64,000 nucleotides of DNA from GCA-2684655 sp045105235 (GTDB lineage Bacteria > Planctomycetota > UBA1135 > UBA2386): assembly GCA_045105235.1 (NCBI GenBank), contig JBGCDH010000023.1, positions 54,730 through 118,729 of the forward strand. Reading direction: 5' to 3'. The notes under the pieces are model-generated. The model was given only the letters and a program-made list of their open reading frames with translations, made no database searches and was not told where the DNA came from. The position numbers and the translations under genes were made by a program. This document shows positions 46,435-55,089 of the stretch, in pieces. Each line of letters begins with the position of its first letter. Positions within the stretch are counted from its first letter, which is position 1.

Positions 46435-46597
46435 TGTAGTGCATCCGATATAGGGGGCGTTCTGCGGGCGCGAAGACGCCCGTCACGGCGTTGCTGCTCC
46501 TCGGCAGGACGTTTGGAACATGCATTCGTCGCAGCGCCTTGCGACGAACGCCCTCGCATCCCGGATCATTCCCCATCTACCAGATGCACTACACTAG
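46431..46597 (+). repeat. Dispersed CTAG-ended element, copy 4 (intact, joins two stop codons)
   Basis: 167 bp, ends CTAGTGTAGTGCATCCGATA and ACCAGATGCACTACACTAG; the first 15 bases of each end are perfect inverted repeats. Hairpin 2 is perfect at 46525-46548. The left CTAG holds the stop of the exported-protein gene (46432-46434) and the right CTAG (46594-46597) holds the stop of selD on the opposite strand. Removing the element and one CTAG leaves both genes ending in one shared palindromic CTAG. Confidence 0.95.
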
Positions 46598-47661
46598 CGC
46601 AGCTTCAGCAAGGGCGCGGCATCGTCATCGGCGCGCGCCACAAACCGGCCGGCGATTGCGTGGGCCGGCACGCCGGCATCGGCAAGCCGTTTCGATAGCG
46701 CATCGGCCTGCGCCTCCGGCACGGCCAGCAGCAGGCCGCCCGACGTCTCCGCGTCGAAAACCAGGTCGCCGAGCGCGGCCTCCACCGAATCCGCGACCGC
46801 GATGCGCGGCCCAAAGTGCTCCTTGCCGCGCGCGCAGCCGCCCGACAGCGCGCCGTTGCGCACCAGGTCCAACGCGCCGGTCATCAGCGGCAGCGCGGCT
46901 GCCTCGACGTCGAGCGCGAGGCCCGCCCCTTCAGCCATCTCACAGGCATGGCCGGCGAAGCCAAAGCCGGTGATGTCGGTCGCCGCGTGCACCTCAAAAT
47001 CCGCCGCCAGCTCGGCCGCAGCACGGTTGAGCGTCGCCATGACCTCCATCGCATAGCTGGCGAGCTTGTCGTGCCCGTCGGCCAGCTTCTCTTTTTTGAG
47101 CGCCGTGGAGACCGCGCCCATGCCAAGCGGCTTGGTGATCAAGAGTGCGTCGCCAACCTGTGCGCCAGAGTTGCGCCAGAAGCGCTCGGGGTGCACCAGT
47201 CCCGTGACCGAGAGGCCGTATTTGATCTCGGTGTCGACCACCGAGTGGCCGCCGCATAGGGATGCGCCGGCTTCTTCGATCTTGTCGAGCCCCCCCGCGA
47301 GGATCTCGCCGAGCACTTCGATATCGAGAACGGATGGCCAGCCGACGATGTTCATCGCGGTGACCGGCTTGCCGCCCATCGCGAACACATCCGACAGCGA
47401 GTTGGCCGCCGCGATGCGGCCGAACCAGCGCGGGTCATCGACAATTGGCGGAAAGAAGTCGAGCGTTTGCACGAGCGCCCGCTCCGCATCGAGGCGGAGT
47501 ACACCGGCATCTTCGAATCCCGCGTGGCCTGCAAGCAGGTCCGGGTTCGGCGTCGCCTTCAGCTTATGGAGAACCTGCCCGAGGCTCCCCGGTGGCAGTT
47601 TCGCTGCTCAACCGGAGCTCGAGGCATAGCGGGTCAAACGCAGGTCGGCGTGCTCACTCAT
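46594..47661 (-). CDS. selD: Selenophosphate synthetase, selenocysteine-containing
   Basis: SelD makes selenophosphate from selenide and ATP, the selenium donor for Sec-tRNA. From GTG 47472 alone the protein would lack its active site. Reading from ATG 47661 through an in-frame TGA at codon 18 (47608-47610) restores MSEHADLRLTRYASSSG-U-AAKLPPG, the canonical N-terminus in which Sec or Cys sits just before the catalytic Lys. The total is 355 residues, normal for SelD. Later motifs FEDAGV, AANSLSDVFAMGGKP, GGHSV and TDITGFGFAGH are intact. selA lies 18 bp upstream on the same strand. Conventional gene finders will truncate it to 47472. Confidence 0.93.
47568..47590 (-). promoter_or_regulatory. 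Bacterial SECIS-like hairpin for selD recoding
   Basis: Seventeen nt after the UGA, the mRNA can form nine continuous pairs (GGGGAGCCU with AGGUUCUCC, including two or three G-U pairs) closed by a five-base loop CGGGC. The apical loop is 26 nt from the UGA and has G as its second base, both within the published general limits for bacterial SECIS elements. Confidence 0.65.
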
Positions 47662-47679
47662 GGTATGGACAGGTTCGGT

Positions 47680-49095
47680 TTAGGACTCAGAAAAGCACGA
47701 GCGCACCACGGCAGCGATCGCCGCCAGGTCTTCGAGCAAAAGCGTGCGCGCATCGAGCAGCAGGTGCCCGTCGGCAACCCGTGCGAAGATGCCGACAGGG
47801 CGCGCCGCGCGCAGTCGGTCGCTGTGCGCATCGCCGCCCTTGGCCAACGCGGTCGCAAAGCTTGGGATGGGCTTGGCCGGGTTGGCGCCGGCACCGGCAA
47901 ACGAAAGGCTCTCGACCGTCTTTGCACCGAGATCCTCGAGCCGGTTGCTCAATTCATCGGCGCGCGCGCGCAGCTCGTCCGCGTCGGCGGAAATCATGCG
48001 CAGCGTCGGCACGTCGCGCAGCGGCTCGCCGTCGCGGTAGAGCAGCAGCGTCGCCTCGAGCGCGGCCAACACCATCTTGTCGCAGCGCATCGCGCGGTAG
48101 AGAGGATGCGCGCGGCAGCGCGCAATCATGTCCTTGTCGCCCACCAAGATGCCGCACTGCGGGCCGCCGAGCAGCTTGTCGCCGCTGAAGCACGTGACCG
48201 CAGCCCCCATGCCGAGGCTGTCGCGCACGCGCGGTTCGTCGACGAGCCCCGTCACTTCGCCATCCCAGAGCAAGCCCGAGCCAAGATCGTCGAGCACGAT
48301 CGGCTGGCCGCCGGCGCGGTCCGGCGAGGCAAACTCATGCGTCAGCTTTTCGAGATCTGCGACGCTCGGCACGCTGGCAAAGCCCTCGATCCGGAAGTTG
48401 CTGGGGTGCACCTTGAGGTAGGCCCGGGTGCGCTCGGTGGTCGCCTCGCGGAAGTCGCGCAGGTGGGTCTTGTTGGTAGCCCCGACCTCCACCATCTCGC
48501 ATCCCGCCCGCCGCATGACGTCGGGCACGCGGAAGCCGCCGCCGATCTCGACCAGTTCGCCGCGCGAAATCACCACTTCGCTGCCGGCGCACAGTGCCGC
48601 CAGCATCAGGGTGGTCGCGGCCGCGTTGTTGTTCACGATCAGCCCGCCACCGCAGTCGATCAGCTCACACAGCAGGGCCGCGACCGCTTCTTCGCGCTCG
48701 TCGCGCACGCCGGTGCTCGGGTTGACCTCGACCACGGCATAGCCACACGCGCCCGCGACCGCCTCGATCGCCTGGGGCGCCATCGGCGCTCGGCCAATGC
48801 CGGTGTGCAGCACGATTCCGGTCGCATTGTAGACGCGCTCATGACGACGCCGCTGGGCGCTCTGCACGCGTGCCGTGATGGCCGCGAGAGCGACCTCTTC
48901 GGCACAACGCTCCTGCATGCTTTCGGCATCGATGGTGCCGGCGAGCGCGCCGTGCCGCAATTCGTCCACCCAAGCACGCACCGCGCGCGCCACCGCGTTG
49001 CGCGGAAGATCCTGCAGGCGCCCATGGCGCAGCCATTGATCGACCGAGGGCAGCAGTCGCAGGGCGGAAGAACGAGTCGTGTCGGTTCTGGGCAT
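47680..49095 (-). CDS. selA: L-seryl-tRNA(Sec) selenium transferase
   Basis: Converts Ser-tRNA(Sec) to Sec-tRNA(Sec) with selenophosphate. A PLP enzyme of 471 residues from ATG 49095. The SelA motif YNATGIVLHTGIGRAPM and the PLP-binding Lys in CFSGDKLLGGPQCGIL are clear, as are EVGATNKTHLRDF and LDDLGSGLLWDG. It is upstream of selD in the same operon. selB and the tRNA-Sec gene selC are not in the window. The divergent recJ start is 33 bp away, so promoters of the two directions overlap. Confidence 0.95.
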   Translation of the reverse strand: MPRTDTTRSSALRLLPSVDQWLRHGRLQDLPRNAVARAVRAWVDELRHGALAGTIDAESMQERCAEEVALAAITARVQSAQRRRHERVYNATGIVLHTGIGRAPMAPQAIEAVAGACGYAVVEVNPSTGVRDEREEAVAALLCELIDCGGGLIVNNNAAATTLMLAALCAGSEVVISRGELVEIGGGFRVPDVMRRAGCEMVEVGATNKTHLRDFREATTERTRAYLKVHPSNFRIEGFASVPSVADLEKLTHEFASPDRAGGQPIVLDDLGSGLLWDGEVTGLVDEPRVRDSLGMGAAVTCFSGDKLLGGPQCGILVGDKDMIARCRAHPLYRAMRCDKMVLAALEATLLLYRDGEPLRDVPTLRMISADADELRARADELSNRLEDLGAKTVESLSFAGAGANPAKPIPSFATALAKGGDAHSDRLRAARPVGIFARVADGHLLLDARTLLLEDLAAIAAVVRSCFSES

Positions 49096-49127
49096 CGGAG
49101 AATCGTGCGCTACCATACCCAGCGCAC

Positions 49128-50912
49128 ATGCTTCGCGCTGCCCTAGAGACGCCCGGAAGAGATCCTCGAGAACAGGCGCTGGCGCGGACGCTCGGTGTGC
49201 CCGATCTGGTGGCGCGCGTGCTGCTGGCGCGCGGCCTCGAAACGCCAGAGCAGGCGCGCAGCTTTTTGCGCCCCGATCTCGGCAGCCTGCACGATCCGTT
49301 TCAGTTCACCCAGATGCAGCGCGCCGTCGACCGACTGCGCGACGCCCTGCGCAAGGGCGAGCCGATCCTGATCCACGGCGACTACGACGTCGACGGCATC
49401 AGCGGCACGGTGCTGCTGCACAAGTTCTTCAAGCTCCTGCACGGCACCAGCACCCCGTACATTCCGGCCCGCGCCGACGGCTACTCATTTTCGGCCGCCA
49501 GCGTCCGAGCGATCAAGGACGGCGGTTTCCCGCTGGTCGTGTCGGTCGACAACGGCACCAACGCCATCGCGCCCATCGCCGAGCTGCAAAAAAGCGGCAT
49601 CGACGTCATCATCACCGACCACCACGGCACCACCGAAAACGTTGCCGACGCGTTCTGCGTGCTCAACCCACGGCTGCCCGACGCGGGCTACCCCGACCGC
49701 GATCTGGCCGGCTGCGGCGTCGCGTTTTGCCTGGTCGCAGCCGTCGCCGAATCCCTCAGCGGCACCATGCGGCACAGCTCGGACTTTGCCGAGTTCTTGA
49801 TCGACGCGATGGCCTACGTCGCGCTCGGCACCGTTGCCGATGTCGCCCCTCTGCGCGGCGAAAACCGCACGCTGGTCACGCACGGGCTACGCTCGCTGTC
49901 CGTCAGCCGCAACCCGGGGCTGCGCGCCCTGATGGATGCCGCGGGCCTGCTGCACCGGGGCGCGGGCGTCGAAGACATCGCCTTCCGAATCGCGCCACTG
50001 ATCAACGCCGCCGGCCGGGTCGGCCACGCTTCGGACGCCGTACAGCTGCTGTGCTCCAAGGGCTTCCCCGAAGCGCAGACCGCCGCCAAGGTGCTCGAAA
50101 CCCACAACGAAGAACGCCGCAAGGTCGAGCGCCGCCTGCAGGATGAGGTCGTGCAGCTTGCCGAACAGGAGCACGGCGCCGCCATCGTGCTCGGCAGCGA
50201 AGGGTGGCACGCCGGCGTGCTCGGCATCGTCGCCGCGCGCATCGCCGAGCAGACCCACCGCCCGGTCATGCTGATCGCGTTCGATGGTGCCGTCGGCCGA
50301 GGCTCGGGCCGCTGCAACAACGGCGTGCACCTGCGTGACGCCCTCGGCGAGTGCTCCGATCTGCTCAATTCGCACGGCGGCCACGCGGCCGCCGCCGGCC
50401 TGGAAATTCGTCGAGAACACTTCGACGAGTTCCGCGAGCGCTTCGTCGAAGTCTGCTCGCGCCGCGCGCCGGCCGAGCGCATCGTCAAGTGCGATGGCAG
50501 CGCACGCTTCGACGAGCTCGAGCCGCGGGTCGTGCGCCGTCTCGACATGCTCGGCCCGTTTGGCAACGGCCATCCACGGCCCAAGTTTGTCACCGACAAC
50601 GTGCGCGTCGTTGGCAACCCATACGTGGACGGGCGTGGCCAGCACCTGCGCCTGCGCGTCGTGCAAGATGGCGAGCTGCTGCCCGCACGCTTTGTGCGCG
50701 GCGCGAGCCACTTTGAAGAACTTCGTCAGCGCAAGGGGCCGTGGAGCATCGCCTACACCCCGCGGCTCAGCTCGCGGGGAGAAGAAGGTCCGGTGCTGCT
50801 CGAGGTCACGGGGCTATCGGCCGCTGGTTCGACCTCTTCTCCCCCCGGTTCTTCCTCACCTGGCGAACCTCCACAAAAGGGACGTGCGTCCGGCGGGGTG
50901 CATTGCCGATAG
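49128..50912 (+). CDS. recJ: Single-stranded-DNA-specific exonuclease RecJ
   Basis: A 5'-3' ssDNA exonuclease of recombination and repair. The 594-residue protein has the DHH-family motifs in order: HGDYDVDGISGT (motif I), VVSVDNGTNA, DVIITDHHGT, ALGTVADVAPL, then RIAPLINAAGRVGHAS, and the DHHA1 motif SHGGHAAAAGLEI, followed by an OB domain. Catalytic Asp and His residues are all present. The Ser/Pro-rich last 35 residues look dispensable. It starts 33 bp from selA, divergently, and the VTT gene begins 7 bp after its stop. Confidence 0.95.
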   Translation: MLRAALETPGRDPREQALARTLGVPDLVARVLLARGLETPEQARSFLRPDLGSLHDPFQFTQMQRAVDRLRDALRKGEPILIHGDYDVDGISGTVLLHKFFKLLHGTSTPYIPARADGYSFSAASVRAIKDGGFPLVVSVDNGTNAIAPIAELQKSGIDVIITDHHGTTENVADAFCVLNPRLPDAGYPDRDLAGCGVAFCLVAAVAESLSGTMRHSSDFAEFLIDAMAYVALGTVADVAPLRGENRTLVTHGLRSLSVSRNPGLRALMDAAGLLHRGAGVEDIAFRIAPLINAAGRVGHASDAVQLLCSKGFPEAQTAAKVLETHNEERRKVERRLQDEVVQLAEQEHGAAIVLGSEGWHAGVLGIVAARIAEQTHRPVMLIAFDGAVGRGSGRCNNGVHLRDALGECSDLLNSHGGHAAAAGLEIRREHFDEFRERFVEVCSRRAPAERIVKCDGSARFDELEPRVVRRLDMLGPFGNGHPRPKFVTDNVRVVGNPYVDGRGQHLRLRVVQDGELLPARFVRGASHFEELRQRKGPWSIAYTPRLSSRGEEGPVLLEVTGLSAAGSTSSPPGSSSPGEPPQKGRASGGVHCR

Positions 50913-50919
50913 TGGCGGC

Positions 50920-51666
50920 GTGACCCGCGCCGACCAAGACGCCAAGAGCAGCACGCACGCCGCCCCGATCGAGCCTCAGGAGACCACGCGGCCGCCGCCG
51001 GCGGCTCCCGCTGATACTCCCGCTGGACCGCAGAGCACGCTTGCCCGCGGCTGGCGCTGGCTCGTGACTCTGCCGCGGCGCACCTACGACTGGGTGCTAT
51101 CCTGGGCGGAGACCCGCTACGCGGTGCCGGCGCTGTTCCTGCTGGCCTTTGCCGAAAGCAGCTTCTTTCCGATCCCGCCCGACGTGCTGCTGGTGGCCAT
51201 GTGTATCGGCAAGGTGCAAAGCAGCTACCGCTACGCCAGCTGGTGCGCACTCGGCTCGATTCTCGGGGGCGCTGCCGGCTACGCCATCGGCTTCTTTCTG
51301 TGGGAACTCGACGGCGTGCAGCAGTTCTTTTTCGACTACGTGCCGGGCGTCAGCGCGGCGAGCGTCGAAAAAGTCGGCGGGCTCTACGAGACTTGGAACT
51401 TCTGGATCGTCTTTGCGGCGGCGTTCACGCCGATTCCGTACAAGGTCATCACCATCTTGGCCGGCGTTTTTGCGATCAACTTCCCGATGTTCCTGCTCGG
51501 CTCCGCGATCGGCCGCTCGGCCCGCTTCTTCCTCGTAGCGTGGCTGTTCAAGCGATACGGCCCGTCGATCAAAGACTTCATCGAGAAGCGTTTCGCGCTG
51601 GTGACCCTGGTCGGCACCGTGCTGCTGGTCGGCGGCTTCGTGGCGATCAAGTACCTGCTGCACTAG
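50920..51666 (+). CDS. VTT/DedA-like membrane protein (YqaA type)
   Basis: A 248-residue protein if GTG 50920 is used. The first 60 residues are Pro/Thr/Ala-rich, then come four or five membrane helices: YAVPALFLLAFAESSFFPIPPDVLLVAM, a Gly-rich reentrant segment LGSILGGAAGYAIGFFLWEL, FVPGV-like VPGVSAASVEKVG, and FAAAFTPIPYKVITILAGVFAINF. The E(S/T)xxFPIPPD and F(T/S)P.P.K motifs belong to the SNARE-associated/DedA superfamily, whose members move lipid carriers across membranes. Probably co-transcribed with recJ. The start is not certain, since a later start would remove only the low-complexity part. Confidence 0.82.
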   Translation: MTRADQDAKSSTHAAPIEPQETTRPPPAAPADTPAGPQSTLARGWRWLVTLPRRTYDWVLSWAETRYAVPALFLLAFAESSFFPIPPDVLLVAMCIGKVQSSYRYASWCALGSILGGAAGYAIGFFLWELDGVQQFFFDYVPGVSAASVEKVGGLYETWNFWIVFAAAFTPIPYKVITILAGVFAINFPMFLLGSAIGRSARFFLVAWLFKRYGPSIKDFIEKRFALVTLVGTVLLVGGFVAIKYLLH

Positions 51667-51730
51667 CCGCTGCCGCCGCGGGATGCGATCGCGCTTCGCC
51701 GCGTCGGCTCTAGCCGCTACAAGAGCGGGT

Positions 51731-54433
51731 ATGTCGAAGCGGCTATTTTTGATCGACGGTACGGCACTCGCCTACCGCAGCTTCTTCGCGTTCCAGGGCA
51801 GCGGCCGCTCGCCGCTGACGAACGCGACCGGCCATCCGACGGCGGCCACCTACGGCTTCTGCATGACCCTGCGCGCGCTGATCGAACGCGAGCAGCCGGA
51901 CGCCATGGCGATCGCCTTTGACGGCCCGCGCAGCGACCTGCTCCGCACCAAGATCTACCCCGAATACAAATCGACGCGCACCAAGATGCCGGACGAGATG
52001 GCGGTGCAGCTCGACGACATCCAGGAAGCCGTCAAGGGTTTCCAGGTGCCGGTGGTGTCGTCCGAGGAGCACGAGGCGGACGACGTGATCGGCACGCTCG
52101 CGGTGCGCGCGCGCGACGCCGGCATGGAGGTCTTCATCGTCACCGGCGACAAGGACTTCCTGCAGATTGTCGATGACCGCATCAAGCTGTGGAACCTGCG
52201 CTCCTCGACCAGCAAGCCGGAGATCTTCGACGGCGATGCCTGCGTCGACAAATGGGGCCTGCCGCCCACCGCCATCGTCGACATGCTCGCCCTCATGGGC
52301 GACAGCTCCGACAACGTCCCGGGCGTGCCCAAAGTCGGCAAGAAGACGGCGGTCGACCTGCTGCAGGAGTTCGGCTCGCTGGACGGAATCTACGAGCGCC
52401 TCGACGACGTCAAGAAGCCATCGATCCAGAAATCGCTGCGCGAGAACCGCGAGCTGGCGCTGCTGTCGCAGCAGCTCGTCACCCTGCAGCTCGACCTGCC
52501 GCTCGACATCGAGGTGCAGGACATTCCGCCCGCAGACCCGGACGCCGACGTGCTGCGGCCGCTGTTCCAGCGCCTCGAGTTCAAAAACTTGATCAAGGAT
52601 CTGGCCAGCAAACGCGCCCCGCAAGAAGACGTCGAGCAGCACTATTCGCTCGCCAGCAGCGACGAAGAACTCGACCAGCTGCTCACTTCGCTCGAGGACA
52701 AAGAGCGCATCGGCGTCGCGGTCGAAGCCACCGGCCCAAGCGTGCTCCGACGCAAGCTCGTCGGCATCGCGCTGGCCAGCGCCCCGGGCGTCGCCAGCTA
52801 CGTGCCGCTTGACGACGACCGCGCGGCTGCCCGCCTAGAAAAGCTGCTGCCGCTGCTGCAGAGCGACACTCCGCACAAAGACGTGCACGACTACAAGAGC
52901 GTGCTGGCGGCCCTGCGTTCGGTCGACGCGGCGCTCGCCGGCGTGCGCATCGACACGCTGCTGGCCAGCTACTGCGCCGATCCGGGACGGCGTTCGCATT
53001 CACTCGCCGACCAGGCGCTCGATCGCTTCGCCTACAAGAAGACCAGCCACAAAGACGTGCTCGGCTCCGGCAAGAAGCAGCGCACGTTCGCCGAGGTCGA
53101 CCCGAAGCTCGTCGGCGACTTTGTCTGCGAAGAAGCCGACCTGACGTTCCGCCTCGCGCAGCCGCTGCACGACCAGCTGCGGGAGCACGCAACCGAAGAG
53201 ATCTATCGCGATCTTGAGCTGCCGCTGGTGCCGGTGCTGCTCGACATGGAGCGGCAGGGCATCGCCATCGACACCAAGCACCTGCAGGCGCTGTCGGCCG
53301 AGCTGCAGGATCGCATCGAAGAGCTGCAAGAACGCGTCTTCGAGCGCGCTGGCCGCGAGTTCAACCTCGGCTCGCCGGCCCAGCTAGGCACGGTGCTGTT
53401 CGACGAACTGGAAGTGCACCGGCTCGCCGATGTGCGGCCCAAGCGCACCCCCAGCGGCCAATACAAGACCGACCACGACGTGCTCGAAAAGCTCGCCGCC
53501 AAGCACGAAGTGCCCAAGATGGTGCTTGAGTGGCGCCAGCTCAGCAAGCTGAAGAGCACCTACATCGACAGCCTGCCGGCCCTCGTGCAGCCGGACAGCA
53601 AGCGTGTGCACACCACGTTCAACCAGGCGGTTGCTGCTACCGGCCGCCTGAGCAGCGAAGACCCCAATCTGCAGAACATTCCGATCCGCACCGAAGTCGG
53701 CCGCAAGGTGCGCCAGGCATTCGTACCGCAGAAGAAGGGCTACCAGCTGCTGTCGGCCGACTATTCACAGATCGAACTGCGCATCCTGGCGCACTTCTCC
53801 GGCGACAAGGCGCTGGTCGACTCGTTCAACAAGGGCGAAGACATCCATGCGCGCACGGCAGCACTCGTGCACGGCATCCTGCCGACGCTGGTCACGCCCG
53901 AGCTGCGCAACCAGGCCAAGATCATCAACTACGGCCTGATGTATGGCATGGGCGCATCGCGGCTGGCACGCGAAACCGGCATGCGCCCGCCCGAAGCCAA
54001 GAAGTTCATCAAGGCCTACTTTCGCGCGCTGCCCGGCGTCGAGAAGTACCTGCAGGGTTCGCTGGAGCAGGCCCAAAAGGAAAAGGAGGTGCGCACGCTG
54101 TTCGGCCGCCGTCGTGGCCTGGCCGACATCGACTCCACCAACGCCATGCAGCGCATCGCTGCCGAGAACATGGCCGTCAACACGCCGATCCAAGGCACGG
54201 CAGCCGATATCGTCAAACGCGCGATGCTGGCCGTTCACGAGCAGCTGCAGCATCGCAAGCTCGCGTCGGTCATGCTGCTCCAAGTGCACGACGAACTCGT
54301 GCTCGACGTGCCCGATGACGAACGTCTCGAGGTGGAGCGGCTGGTGCGCGACGCGATGGCTGGCGCAGCGGATCTCAAGGTACCGCTCGAAGTCACGCTG
54401 GGAATCGGCGCCAATTGGCTCGAAGCGCACTGA
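51731..54433 (+). CDS. polA: DNA polymerase I
   Basis: A 900-residue Pol I starting at ATG 51731 (MSKRLFLIDGTALAYRSFF). The 5'-3' exonuclease (1-290) is intact: EYKSTRTKMP, EADDVIGTLA, TGDKDFLQIV, GDSSDNVPGV. The 3'-5' exonuclease-like domain (about 325-500) lacks its metal ligands: VAVEATG where FDTET is expected, and CEEADLT where EDADVT is expected. The polymerase domain has motif A DYSQIELRILAHFSGD, motif B RNQAKIINYGLMYGMG, and motif C VHDELVLDVP. Motif B has Tyr where E. coli has Phe762. It functions in repair and Okazaki-fragment processing, probably without proofreading. Confidence 0.96.
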   Translation: MSKRLFLIDGTALAYRSFFAFQGSGRSPLTNATGHPTAATYGFCMTLRALIEREQPDAMAIAFDGPRSDLLRTKIYPEYKSTRTKMPDEMAVQLDDIQEAVKGFQVPVVSSEEHEADDVIGTLAVRARDAGMEVFIVTGDKDFLQIVDDRIKLWNLRSSTSKPEIFDGDACVDKWGLPPTAIVDMLALMGDSSDNVPGVPKVGKKTAVDLLQEFGSLDGIYERLDDVKKPSIQKSLRENRELALLSQQLVTLQLDLPLDIEVQDIPPADPDADVLRPLFQRLEFKNLIKDLASKRAPQEDVEQHYSLASSDEELDQLLTSLEDKERIGVAVEATGPSVLRRKLVGIALASAPGVASYVPLDDDRAAARLEKLLPLLQSDTPHKDVHDYKSVLAALRSVDAALAGVRIDTLLASYCADPGRRSHSLADQALDRFAYKKTSHKDVLGSGKKQRTFAEVDPKLVGDFVCEEADLTFRLAQPLHDQLREHATEEIYRDLELPLVPVLLDMERQGIAIDTKHLQALSAELQDRIEELQERVFERAGREFNLGSPAQLGTVLFDELEVHRLADVRPKRTPSGQYKTDHDVLEKLAAKHEVPKMVLEWRQLSKLKSTYIDSLPALVQPDSKRVHTTFNQAVAATGRLSSEDPNLQNIPIRTEVGRKVRQAFVPQKKGYQLLSADYSQIELRILAHFSGDKALVDSFNKGEDIHARTAALVHGILPTLVTPELRNQAKIINYGLMYGMGASRLARETGMRPPEAKKFIKAYFRALPGVEKYLQGSLEQAQKEKEVRTLFGRRRGLADIDSTNAMQRIAAENMAVNTPIQGTAADIVKRAMLAVHEQLQHRKLASVMLLQVHDELVLDVPDDERLEVERLVRDAMAGAADLKVPLEVTLGIGANWLEAH

Positions 54434-54504
54434 GCAAACTCGAAGCGCTCGAACCGAAGCGCTCGAACCGAAGCGCCCGAACCGCCTCCCGCCCGCAGCC
54501 GCGA

Positions 54505-55089
54505 TCAGCGCGACGAGGAATCCACTAGCGCCGCCAGCCGCACCATCGCCCGCCCCAGCAAATTGCGCACCGACGACTCCGTGCGGCCAAGCCGCTCGGC
54601 AATTTCCTTATGCGGCAAGCCGACGATACGCGCCAGGACCAGCACTTCGCGATGGTCCGGCGTCAGCTGGCCAATCGCCTGTTCGAGCGCCGCGATCTCT
54701 TCGTGCTGCACCGCCGCACGGCTCGGCGTCAGCAGCGAGGCATACAGACTCAGGTCCACCTGATCCTGCGGCGTCTCGCGGGCCGCGTCGCGCTTTTGCC
54801 GGCCGGCATACCGCGCCCGCTCCCGCATCTTGTTCATGGCCGTCGTCAACAGCCAGCTGATCAGCTGGCCTTCGCCCTGGTAAACAAACGACTCGCGCTC
54901 TTCGAGAACCTCGCGGCAAATCGACTGGACCACATCCAGTGATGCCTCGCGGGCGCGCAGCGAACCGCTCATGTGAAGGCGCACATAGGCGTGGAGACGC
55001 GGTAGGCAGCGCGCCACCACCGCGTCGAGCGCGCCTGCCTCGTTCGCCTCCAGACGAGCGATCATCGGGTCGAGGGGTTCTTCGGCCAT
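54505..55089 (-). CDS. ECF sigma factor
   Basis: A 194-residue ECF sigma factor. Region 2 includes AVVARCLPRLHAYVRLHMS, REASLDVVQSICREVLEE and GQLISWLLTTAMNKMRERARY. Region 4 is LTPDHREVLVLARIVGLPHKEIAERLGRTESSVRNLLGRAM with a clear helix-turn-helix. The intervening linker is longer than in the 31418 protein, and the two are only distantly related. It is divergent from the WD40 kinase gene with 119 bp between starts. No anti-sigma factor is nearby, so the kinase is again the natural partner. Confidence 0.92.
   Translation of the reverse strand: MAEEPLDPMIARLEANEAGALDAVVARCLPRLHAYVRLHMSGSLRAREASLDVVQSICREVLEERESFVYQGEGQLISWLLTTAMNKMRERARYAGRQKRDAARETPQDQVDLSLYASLLTPSRAAVQHEEIAALEQAIGQLTPDHREVLVLARIVGLPHKEIAERLGRTESSVRNLLGRAMVRLAALVDSSSR

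Noticed and set aside
46594..47472. selD as a 292-codon gene starting at GTG 47472
   Set aside because: It would lack the active-site region. The frame continues upstream through a Sec UGA to a proper start at 47661.
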